Position numbers and translations under genes: made by a program. Below, one piece after another: positions 26,445-34,520 of a stretch of 64,000 bases of DNA (position 1 is the stretch's first letter; every line of letters begins with the position of its first letter). Where the stretch lies: positions 309,687 through 373,686 of the forward strand of contig JAPLTX010000008.1 in the NCBI GenBank assembly GCA_026397915.1. Reading direction: 5' to 3'. The notes under the pieces are model-generated. The model was not told the origin of the DNA and searched no databases. It saw only the letters and a program-made list of their open reading frames with translations. The stretch is from Verrucomicrobiota bacterium (GTDB lineage Bacteria; Verrucomicrobiota; Verrucomicrobiia; CAIQCK01).

Positions 26445-27758
26445 ATGTTCCATCACCTCATCATCCTCTCGCTCACACTTGCCGCGCTCGCGCCCCTCAC
26501 ATTGCGCGCGGAAAACTGGCCGCAGTGGCGCGGGCCGTTCTTCAACGGCTCCACGACGGAAACCGGCTTGCCGACACAATGGGGCAAGACCGAAAACGTC
26601 GCGTGGGTCGCGCCACTGCCCGGCAAAGGCAGCGCGACGCCCGTGGTGTGGGGCGACTCGGTGTTTGTCACCAGTCCCAACGCGGAGAAGAACCTGTTGC
26701 TGTTCTGCCTCGACGCCGCCACCGGCAAGGTGCGCTGGCAGCAATGCGTGGTGCCGGGCGGCGATTTCTCCAAGGGCAAGAACAACGCGTGTTCGCCGTC
26801 GGTCGTCACCGATGGCAAGCTGGCCATCGCGACGTTCGCCACGGGCGATATTGCTGCGTTCGATTTCGCCGGGCGAAAGGTCTGGTCGCGGGCACTGGCG
26901 AAGGAGTTCGGCAAGCTCTCCTACATGTGGATTTACGGTTCCAGCCCGTTGCTTTACCGCGGAAAACTTTATGTGCAGGTGCTCCAACGCGACCCGCCAA
27001 CCTATCAGCACTCGCTCGACGACAAGCCAAACCGCGAGTCATTCCTGCTCTGCCTCGATCCGAAGACCGGCAAGACGCTCTGGCGTCAACTCCGCAAGAC
27101 TGACGCCATCGAGGAGTCGCAGGAGTCCTATGGCACGCCGCTGCCCTACGAAGGCGCTCGCGGCACGGAAATCATCCTCTTCGGCGGAGACTACGTCACC
27201 GGCCATCGCGCCGACACCGGGGCGGAGTTGTGGCGTTGTGGCTCGTTCAACACCGGAAAGGAAAGGTTCTGGCGCGTCATCACGTCGCCGGCAACCGCAT
27301 CGGGATTCATCTACCTCGGCCTGCCAAAACGCCATCCTTTCCACGCGCTCAAAACCGGCGCGACCGGCCTCGTGACGCCCGACGCGCAAACCGCTTGGAA
27401 GCTCGATGATCTCATGCCGGACGTTTGCACGCCGCTGACCTACCGCGGCAAGCTCTTTGTGCTCGACGGCGATAAACAATTCCTCGCCTGCCTCGACCCG
27501 AAGACCGGCGAGAAGAAGTGGCAGGGCAGCATTGGCAAGAAGGAAACCTACAGCGCGTCGCCAACCGGCGCGGACGGAAAAATCTACTGCATCGGCGAGC
27601 GCGGCACGATTGTCGTGCTCTCTGCCGGCGACGAATTCAAGATTCTCGCCAGCTTCACGACGGACGAGATACCAGTTCTCTCATCCATCGTCGCCGCGAA
27701 CGGCCACCTTTTCATCCGCACCGCGAGCAGTCTCTACTGCATCGGCGGGAAGAAGTAG
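26445..27758 (+). CDS. Exported PQQ-like (BamB/WD40-type) beta-propeller protein
   Basis: 437 residues from the ATG at 26445, preceded by GGAGAA at 26430-26435. Signal peptide MFHHLIILSLTLAALAPLTLRAE, then ENWPQWRGPFFNGSTTETGLPTQW, a start often seen in the PQQ-like repeat proteins abundant in Planctomycetes and Verrucomicrobia. Blades contain AATGKVRWQQ, LDPKTGKTLWRQ, GAELWRC and LDPKTGEKKWQG. No catalytic PQQ-dehydrogenase residues were placed, so this is best called a propeller protein of unknown role. It converges with a second, similar propeller gene 6 bases away. Confidence 0.85.
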   Translation: MFHHLIILSLTLAALAPLTLRAENWPQWRGPFFNGSTTETGLPTQWGKTENVAWVAPLPGKGSATPVVWGDSVFVTSPNAEKNLLLFCLDAATGKVRWQQCVVPGGDFSKGKNNACSPSVVTDGKLAIATFATGDIAAFDFAGRKVWSRALAKEFGKLSYMWIYGSSPLLYRGKLYVQVLQRDPPTYQHSLDDKPNRESFLLCLDPKTGKTLWRQLRKTDAIEESQESYGTPLPYEGARGTEIILFGGDYVTGHRADTGAELWRCGSFNTGKERFWRVITSPATASGFIYLGLPKRHPFHALKTGATGLVTPDAQTAWKLDDLMPDVCTPLTYRGKLFVLDGDKQFLACLDPKTGEKKWQGSIGKKETYSASPTGADGKIYCIGERGTIVVLSAGDEFKILASFTTDEIPVLSSIVAANGHLFIRTASSLYCIGGKK

Positions 27759-27764
27759 CTGTGC

Positions 27765-29036
27765 TTACCTGCCCGACACGTCGAGGCAGGCGCCTTCCTT
27801 GGTGCTGCGGACGTAAACGCGGCCGTTGCTGATGGCGAAAGTGTTCCAGCACTTGCCTTGGACGGCCTGGAACTTGCCGAGTTGCTTGTAGCCTTTCGGC
27901 GAAGCCTCGATCAGCACCAAATCGCCGGTGTCGCTCAGCGTCAGGAAGTTGTTGCCGACCAGCACAACACCGCCGGGGCCAAAACCGTCCTTGGACCACA
28001 TCTCCTTGCCCGTGGCCACCTCGACGCACTTCAGAGGGCCAGTGCCGAACTGTTTGAAACTGAACGGCCCGTAAAGGTAGCCGTCCTTGCAAACCGGCGT
28101 GCTCCAGTGATTGCAGATTGTGTTGCCTTCCGAGCGCCAGAGTTGTGTGACGGTAAACTTGTCGCCCGCCTTGGCGATCTTCGCCGCAGCGGAGCCGACA
28201 CCGTAGCCGGCCGAGCAATAGACGATGTCACCCGACACGACCGGCGAGGCCGCTGTCGAGACCTTGAAGGGAAACGCGTGGCGCCAGAGTTCCTTGCCGG
28301 TCGCAGGCTCCACGGACACCAAGCCCGATTTCACGAAGAAAATCACCTGCTTCACGCCGAGGATTGTCGCCACGATCGGCGAGGCGTGCGTTAGCGTTTC
28401 GCTCGCGCCTTTCCACACCACCTTACCGTCCTTCTTGTTTACCGCCGCCAGTGTGCCGCCATCGCCGGCGCAGACGAAAATGAGGTCGCCGTCCATCACA
28501 GGCGACGCCGCGCTCTGCCAGCGGATCATCTTGCCTCCCAGTTCCTGGCAGAGATCCTTCTTCCAGATCTCCTTGCCGCTCTTGGCGTCGAGGCAGAACA
28601 GCGCGAGCTGGGCGGACAACACGTAAACGCGGTCGCCGTCAATCGTCGGCGTCGAACGCGGACCGTCGCCACCCTTGTTCTCCTTCGCGCCGCTGTCGCC
28701 GCCGCCGTCGTATTTGGCTGAACCGAGCGGCACGGACCAAAGCTGCTTGCCGGTGTTGGCGTCGAGTGCAACGCACACTTCCTCGCCGCTGCCCAGCACC
28801 AGCGTGTAAGCCCTGCCACCGCCCACCGAGAAACAACTGAACCCGCCGGGTGTTGGCGCCTTCCAGACCGCGCGCGGCGTAACCCACGTCGCGAGGATCT
28901 TCTCCGTGCAGATGCCGTCGTGGTTTGCGCCGCGGTATTGCGGCCAATCGCCGCCGAAGGCGAGCGTCGCACCGGCGAGGACGAGAAGGCCAAAGCTTTT
29001 TCCGAGAGTGGCGTTGACTGAAGAAATTGATTTCAT
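27765..29036 (-). CDS. Exported PQQ-like beta-propeller protein (second copy)
   Basis: 423 residues from the ATG at 29036 (MKSISSVNATLGKSFGLLVLAGATLAFG signal peptide). It begins GDWPQYRGANHDGICTEKI and repeats blades such as DANTGKQLWSV, LDAKSGKEIWKKDL, NKKDGKVVWKG and EPATGKELWRH, followed by EVATGKEMWSKDGFG. It is clearly of the same class as the neighbouring propeller (26445-27758) but diverged, and the two genes face each other. No enzymatic motif was identified. In this type of genome such proteins commonly accompany FAD or heme oxidoreductases, one of which follows upstream on the same strand. Confidence 0.85.
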   Translation of the reverse strand: MKSISSVNATLGKSFGLLVLAGATLAFGGDWPQYRGANHDGICTEKILATWVTPRAVWKAPTPGGFSCFSVGGGRAYTLVLGSGEEVCVALDANTGKQLWSVPLGSAKYDGGGDSGAKENKGGDGPRSTPTIDGDRVYVLSAQLALFCLDAKSGKEIWKKDLCQELGGKMIRWQSAASPVMDGDLIFVCAGDGGTLAAVNKKDGKVVWKGASETLTHASPIVATILGVKQVIFFVKSGLVSVEPATGKELWRHAFPFKVSTAASPVVSGDIVYCSAGYGVGSAAAKIAKAGDKFTVTQLWRSEGNTICNHWSTPVCKDGYLYGPFSFKQFGTGPLKCVEVATGKEMWSKDGFGPGGVVLVGNNFLTLSDTGDLVLIEASPKGYKQLGKFQAVQGKCWNTFAISNGRVYVRSTKEGACLDVSGR

Positions 29037-29096
29037 GGCGTGAAGGGACGACAAAATCCGGAGATGGTCAAGTCTAATGAGCGAACGACCAGCAGC

Positions 29097-32000
29097 TCAC
29101 TTCATTGCCGCAGCCTTGCCGGGCTTCTGTTTTAGAATCGCCTGCGCGTGGCGGGCGTAGTGGCCGTGCAGGTCTTCGGCGTAGGCGCGGAGAGTTTTCT
29201 CGCCGAGGCCGCCGCAGTCCCCGCAGCGATATAGCGCGCGCGCCAGGAACAGCTCCCTCAACGCGGAGCCGCGGCCGGTGTTGTCCGTGCCGCTCGCCGG
29301 CGTCTTGGCCAGCGCGGCGGTGATGTTGGTGACGGCGTAGCCGCCGATGCCGGGCTTTTGCAACAGCTCGGCCAGCGGTTTGGCGGCGGCGGGATTGACA
29401 GACGATTCGAGCGCGAGAGAGACAGCACGGAAGTGCGAGAACGCGCTGTCGGCGTTGAGCAGCCGAGCCTTCGCCAGAATCGGCTCCAACGCGCGCGGGT
29501 CGCGGCTGCGGCCGAGGGCGATGATGAGGCTGTCGAGCGGGCTGATGCTGGCGCCGAACTGGCCCATGGCCTTGAACTGCCAGCCCTCGTCCCACGCCGC
29601 CGTCGCCGACACCGCTTTGGCAAGCGCGCCCGCGCCCGCGGAATCGCCGAGCATGGCAAGGATGTGTGCGTAAATCAGCTTCGACTTGTCTGAGCCGGCT
29701 TTATCGAGCGCCCCGCGCAGCAGTGGTCTGGCAGTGTCCGGCTGCGCGAGCACGAGTTCGATGCCACTGAAGTCGTTGGTGAGCTGCGAGACGGCGGCGG
29801 CGATCTTCTCGTTCGGCATCGGAAACGAGTCGGTCTCCGTCAGCACGGAATCAGGCAGGATGCCTTTCTTGATGAGGTTCCGCTGAAGCGCCTTGATGTC
29901 GAGAGAGCGCGTGGCGCAGCCCCGCCGGGCGATCATCGCAGCGGCAGTGCCAGCGGCGTAGCCCTGGTTCTGCACGTCCGGCTGCATGCGGATCAACGGG
30001 ATGGCGTCCCGATGCGCGCTGACGCCGAGACCGGTGACGAGGATGCCATCCAACCCGCGCGGCAACAGGCAGCGATATGGCACGTGGACGAAGATGTCCT
30101 GCTTGTGCGGCGGTCGCAGCGTGAACATCGGATGGACCGTGTAGCCGTGCGTGTCGTAGTTGCTCTTGGCGATGACGACCGTGTCCGGGAACGTGCGGCA
30201 CGCCCACTCGTCCACCGGCGTGATGGTGAAGTCGCCGACGATCTGCCGCCGCTCGCGCGTGTCAATCAACTGCCCAAGATCGTAGGCCGTCTTGAACTTT
30301 TCCCGCGCCGCGACAAAGCAGCGCCAGATGTCCATGATGTCCGTCTCGTCCACGAAGGTGTAATCGGTGTTCGTGTAACCGGGGCCGAGCTGGCGCGGAG
30401 GCAGGCCGGTGCCTTGCACGGCCACGTCGTCCTCGGCAGTGTATGTGCAGGTCGCGCCCGCGGCGGCGGCGATGTCGGCGTTGCCGGTCGAGTCCACCAC
30501 CATTTTTGCTAGCACTACGCCGCGTCCCTGTGGCGTCGCGACGGTGACTCCCTTGACGCGGCCGTTCTCGACGAACGCACCCGCGCCGAGAGCGCCGCAC
30601 CAGATGTCCACGCCGGCCTTGCGCAACTCGCGGCGATACCACTCGCTCTTCCAGTCGGCGTTCCATGCGTTCGACTTGAACCGCGGATCCTTCGGCCCGA
30701 TCTTTTCCAACCCGGCGTCTATCTCGGAGGTGAACCCGACGCGATTGCCGTGGTAGTAGCTGCAAATCAATCCCACCGTGCCGACGCCGCCGAACTGGTG
30801 CAGATATTCGATGAGCAACGTCTTCGCGCCGTGCCGGCCCGCCGCGATGGCCGCCGGCGCGCCGCCGGTGCCGCCGCCGACCACGACCACGTCGTATTCG
30901 CCCAGCACGGTCACGCCGCGCCGCTCCGCCGGAACTGTGAGAGCCTTGGCAACACGCGGGTTAAACTCCGCGCCCACTTCGCGGGCCTCGCCTTTGACCT
31001 TGGCGGAGATTTCACCGCCGGGCAGACGGACGCCTTCGAGTTTCGGCTGGCTCTTCGCCAGGGTCGCCGCCGCCTTGCCAATGCGTGTGCCAACATCCAT
31101 GAAGTTCAGCGGGCGCAGCAACTCCGCCACCGCCTCGCGAGAGAGGTCGGCGCAACCGTTCAACACGAACATCCGCTCGATGGCCGCAGGCCGGAACGCG
31201 TCGAGTGAAACCTTGTCCGCGCCGGGCCACGCGCCGGTTTGCGGCTCCTTGCCGCGGAACGAATCCGGTGGCACCATGAACGGCGTCTCGGAGGCGTCGA
31301 GTTGTTCCTTCGTCCACGTCCGGTCGCGGGCGATCTGCTCGGCGGCGGCGAACGACTTGAAGCTGGCATCCTTCATCGGCACCCGCAGCCGATACTCGTA
31401 GAGGGCGTGGCTCTCGCCCTTGCGGTCGGTGGCCGCCACCGGCGCTTCGCGTCTGTTCAACTCGATGTTCTTGCCGGCGCACGGCTGGCCGCCGACAACG
31501 ATTTGGTTGAACGTCATCATGCCGCCCCGGAACTTCGTGAACGGCACATCGGTCATACGCACGATCGTGCCGCGCTCGGTCGCGTCAATGATCGTCTTGG
31601 CGACCACCGCCTGCCGGCCTGAGCGGTTGGCCATGACGATGCCGGCGGGATAACCGCTGCTGTCCTTGAGCAGTTCGGTGGCGTAGCAGCCGTAGAGGAA
31701 CTGCACGCCCGCTTGCAGCAATGCCTTGTCCAGTGCGAGCTTCACCTGCATCGGCGTGACCGGCTGCGGACCGGTGGGCGACGCCTGCCGTTGTGCGCCC
31801 GCAGGCTCGACGATGATCTCGGCAAGCAACATGCGCTTGGCGCGCGACGTCTTCTTTACGTCGAACTTCAAATAGCGCGTCTTGACCTGGGCTGGCGCGA
31901 ACATCGGCATTGCACGGTCCTCAACCGTGCCGGCGTCGAGGTTCTCGTTCTTGATGACGGCGACCTGCGTCCACTGCTTGCGGTCGTCGCTGGCGAAAAC

Positions 32001-32603
32001 GGTGGCCTTGTCCACCTCGAAATCGCCCGTGCGCTGGTAAGCCAGGACGGCGACGGCCTGCAAACTCTGCGGTTTGCCAAGATCGAGCACGAGCGTGACG
32101 TCGTTGTCAAACTGCACACTCTCCTTGGCGGAATTGCCGTATTTGCCGTCGCCGAGCAACGACGGCGGCGCGGTGTCCTTGTGGACGCGGCTCGCCGGTT
32201 TGTCGGCGGTGTAAGTGAACTTGACGCTGCTCAACGGCGGCGCCACGCGAGGCGCGGGCTTGAACATCTCCTGCGCCAGTTCCGTCGCCGGCTTCTCACC
32301 CGGCTCCAACCAGAGCCGATAGGAACCGCACAAATCCTCGCCGAGATAATGCCGCGGTGCGGCCAGGAACACCTTCGCGCCGTTCTTCGCCGCCTCGACG
32401 GCTGCCGCGACCGCACCGGAGCTGCCGCCGACCACGACCACGTCCACGTCGGCAACCACCGGCAGGGACCGGGCTGATTCGGGCACTTCCTTGGCGCAGA
32501 GCGAGCCGGTGAAAACGCTCAGCAGGCACAGCAGCGCAAACGCCGCGACCTTGCCGGTATGATGGAAAGAACCGAATCGTGGGATGCGATGTTGAGGTTT
32601 CAT
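29097..32603 (-). CDS. Large exported protein with two FAD-dependent oxidoreductase domains and an F5/8C-like insert
   Basis: 1168 residues. A signal peptide (VAAFALLCLLSVFTGSLCA) is followed by a first Rossmann FAD motif DVVVVGGSSGAVAAAVEAAKNGAKV (about 53-77). Residues about 125-270 form a discoidin/F5-8 type C-like carbohydrate-binding region (SVQFDNDVTLVLDLGKPQSLQAVAVLAYQ, KTRYLKFDVKKTSRAKRMLLAEI), inserted before the remainder of FAD domain 1. A second complete FAD motif DVVVVGGGTGGAPAAIAAGRHGAKTLLIE begins near 570. The C-terminal 200 residues look like helical HEAT-type repeats. FAD_oxidored-type proteins of this kind are common in polysaccharide-degrading Verrucomicrobia and Planctomycetes; substrate unknown. 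Two FAD domains in one chain suggests an internal duplication or fusion. Confidence 0.83.
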   Translation of the reverse strand: MKPQHRIPRFGSFHHTGKVAAFALLCLLSVFTGSLCAKEVPESARSLPVVADVDVVVVGGSSGAVAAAVEAAKNGAKVFLAAPRHYLGEDLCGSYRLWLEPGEKPATELAQEMFKPAPRVAPPLSSVKFTYTADKPASRVHKDTAPPSLLGDGKYGNSAKESVQFDNDVTLVLDLGKPQSLQAVAVLAYQRTGDFEVDKATVFASDDRKQWTQVAVIKNENLDAGTVEDRAMPMFAPAQVKTRYLKFDVKKTSRAKRMLLAEIIVEPAGAQRQASPTGPQPVTPMQVKLALDKALLQAGVQFLYGCYATELLKDSSGYPAGIVMANRSGRQAVVAKTIIDATERGTIVRMTDVPFTKFRGGMMTFNQIVVGGQPCAGKNIELNRREAPVAATDRKGESHALYEYRLRVPMKDASFKSFAAAEQIARDRTWTKEQLDASETPFMVPPDSFRGKEPQTGAWPGADKVSLDAFRPAAIERMFVLNGCADLSREAVAELLRPLNFMDVGTRIGKAAATLAKSQPKLEGVRLPGGEISAKVKGEAREVGAEFNPRVAKALTVPAERRGVTVLGEYDVVVVGGGTGGAPAAIAAGRHGAKTLLIEYLHQFGGVGTVGLICSYYHGNRVGFTSEIDAGLEKIGPKDPRFKSNAWNADWKSEWYRRELRKAGVDIWCGALGAGAFVENGRVKGVTVATPQGRGVVLAKMVVDSTGNADIAAAAGATCTYTAEDDVAVQGTGLPPRQLGPGYTNTDYTFVDETDIMDIWRCFVAAREKFKTAYDLGQLIDTRERRQIVGDFTITPVDEWACRTFPDTVVIAKSNYDTHGYTVHPMFTLRPPHKQDIFVHVPYRCLLPRGLDGILVTGLGVSAHRDAIPLIRMQPDVQNQGYAAGTAAAMIARRGCATRSLDIKALQRNLIKKGILPDSVLTETDSFPMPNEKIAAAVSQLTNDFSGIELVLAQPDTARPLLRGALDKAGSDKSKLIYAHILAMLGDSAGAGALAKAVSATAAWDEGWQFKAMGQFGASISPLDSLIIALGRSRDPRALEPILAKARLLNADSAFSHFRAVSLALESSVNPAAAKPLAELLQKPGIGGYAVTNITAALAKTPASGTDNTGRGSALRELFLARALYRCGDCGGLGEKTLRAYAEDLHGHYARHAQAILKQKPGKAAAMK

Positions 32604-32712
32604 CGCCGCGATTTATGGTCGCTACGCGCGGCGTTGTCAATCCGGCAGGCAGTGACGAAACGCCGACGTTTTGGTTTTGCAATAATGCTCCAGCACAGCT
32701 AGAGGAAACACC

Positions 32713-33270
32713 GTGAACACAACATCGCATCGCATTGCGCGGAACAAGGCCGGCTTGGTGGTGGTGGACATTCAGGAGCGATTGCTGCCCGCGATCCACG
32801 AGAAAGAACGCGTCGTTGCCAACGCCGTGCGGCTCGTCAAAGGCGCGGCGATCATGGGGCTGCCGATCTTCGTCACCGAGCAATACCGCAAAGGCATCGG
32901 CCCGACGGTGCCGGAGGTGGCCGCTGCCGTTCCGGGCTTTGCGCCAATGGAAAAGCTCACGTTCAGTTCGTGTGGCGCGGAAAGCTTCGTGGCTGCGCTC
33001 GAAGCCAAGGGTGTCCGTGATGTCATCCTCTGCGGCATCGAGGCGCACGTGTGCGTGACTCAAACCTGTCTGGACCTTCTCGCCAAAGGTTTCCGGGCTT
33101 TCGTCGCAGCCGACGCAATCTCATCGCGGACGCCGGAAAACTACCGTGTCGCCGTGGAAAGAATGCGTGACGCGGGCGCCGTCATCGTGACAACCGAGAT
33201 GATGCTCTTCGAGCTGCTTGGCCGAGCGGGCACCGACGAGTTCAAACAGGTCTTGCCGCTGGTGAAGTGA
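32713..33270 (+). CDS. Isochorismatase-family cysteine hydrolase
   Basis: 185 residues with the family triad: Asp19 in LVVVDIQERL, Lys81 in PMEKLTFSSCG and the nucleophile Cys114 in GIEAHVCVTQTCLDL. The length and the FVTEQYRKGIGPTVPE segment place it near the YcaC-like/isochorismatase-like branch, which hydrolyses amide or ester bonds of small molecules; the natural substrate is not known from sequence. No signal peptide is present, so it is cytosolic. It is divergent from the FAD oxidoreductase gene. Confidence 0.92.
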   Translation: MNTTSHRIARNKAGLVVVDIQERLLPAIHEKERVVANAVRLVKGAAIMGLPIFVTEQYRKGIGPTVPEVAAAVPGFAPMEKLTFSSCGAESFVAALEAKGVRDVILCGIEAHVCVTQTCLDLLAKGFRAFVAADAISSRTPENYRVAVERMRDAGAVIVTTEMMLFELLGRAGTDEFKQVLPLVK

Positions 33271-33316
33271 CCTCGCGAGCCAGCGCATCGCACATGGCCC
33301 GCACGGTCCGAATCCG

Positions 33317-34312
33317 TCACCACTCCTTCTCGGTTACCGAATCGTAGAACTTGACGATTTCGCGATAGCCGTCGGCTTCCATGAACTTCATGGCGGACTT
33401 CGGGTGCATGTTCAGGTGGCCGGTGACCATATAAGGAATCGCGAAGCCCCAGCGCAGTTCCTCACGCATCGGCTCGACGTGGTCCTGAATGCATTGCAGG
33501 ACCGGCCGCAAGTGGAACTTCGGGTTGTGGAGGAAGCTCAGGAGCAATTCCATCTGGCAGTTGCCCGCGCCACGGCCGAGACCAGCCATGCTGGCGTCGA
33601 GCAACGTCGCTCCCTGGATGATCGCCTCGATGGTGTTGGCGAAGGCGAGTTGCATGTTGTTGTGGCAGTGAATGCCCACCTGCTTGCCGGCTGGCTTCGC
33701 GTGCTTCAGGAACTTCGCCATCAACATGCGAATCTGCTCGCTGTAAAACGTGCCGAAGCTGTCCACGACGTAGAGTGTGCCCACCGGCGACGCACAGAGC
33801 GCCTCCAGCGCGTTCTCCAGTTCGAGGTCTGGAACGGTGGAAACAGCCATCAAGTTGACCGTGGTCTCGTAACCCTTGTCGTGGGCGTCCTTGACCATGT
33901 CGAGCGCGGCCGGAATCTGGTGGATGTAGGTGGCGACACGCACCATGTCGAGCACGCTCTTGTCTCGCGGCAGGATGTCGTCGTGGTAATCCGTCCGCTC
34001 GGCGTCGGCCATGACCGAGAGCTTCACGGCCGGATCCTTCTCGCCGATGGCCTTTCGCAAGTCGTCCTCGTCGCAGAACCTCCACGCGCCGACTTCGCTG
34101 CGGGAATAAAGTTTCTTCGACGCCTTGTAGCCCATTTCCATGTAGTCCACGCCGGCAGCGACGTTGGTCCGGTAGACGCCGCTGACGAAATCCTGGCTGA
34201 ACTTGTGTTCGTTCATCAAGCCGCCGTCGCGGATCGTGCAATCGAGCACCTTGATCTCCGGACGATAGGTAATCCATCCCTTCATGCCGGTTGGTTGGGC
34301 TTCTTCTGACAT
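33317..34312 (-). CDS. DRE-TIM metallolyase (HMGL-like aldolase)
   Basis: 331 residues from the ATG at 34312, chosen over an ATG at 34327 because AAGGA lies seven bases upstream. The DRE-TIM signature is VLDCTIRDGGLMNEHKF (Arg-Asp in the metal/catalytic loop), with the C-terminal metal site GIHCHNNMQLAFANT (His-x-His-Asn) and GLGRGAGNCQMELL. This is the fold of 4-hydroxy-2-oxovalerate aldolase, isopropylmalate synthase and HMG-CoA lyase; the loop after TIRDGG and length fit an aldolase branch often annotated only as aldolase catalytic domain-containing protein. Product unknown. It faces away from the TonB receptor gene. Confidence 0.85.
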   Translation of the reverse strand: MSEEAQPTGMKGWITYRPEIKVLDCTIRDGGLMNEHKFSQDFVSGVYRTNVAAGVDYMEMGYKASKKLYSRSEVGAWRFCDEDDLRKAIGEKDPAVKLSVMADAERTDYHDDILPRDKSVLDMVRVATYIHQIPAALDMVKDAHDKGYETTVNLMAVSTVPDLELENALEALCASPVGTLYVVDSFGTFYSEQIRMLMAKFLKHAKPAGKQVGIHCHNNMQLAFANTIEAIIQGATLLDASMAGLGRGAGNCQMELLLSFLHNPKFHLRPVLQCIQDHVEPMREELRWGFAIPYMVTGHLNMHPKSAMKFMEADGYREIVKFYDSVTEKEW

Positions 34313-34520
34313 GGCGTTATCCTTCATTTGAGTTTCACCAAAGTTGCGAATGCTAAACGCACAAATGCATTCTAGCAAACACTTTGATGGCAAGCGAATG
34401 AAAATACCGATGGCCATTAATACGCTCATTAACGAGAACTTTTTGCCGCCAACGGCAACTAACATTAAAAGTAACCGAAGACGGTTTGTTCGAGGAATGG
34501 TTGGTCGAAAACCAGCGGAA

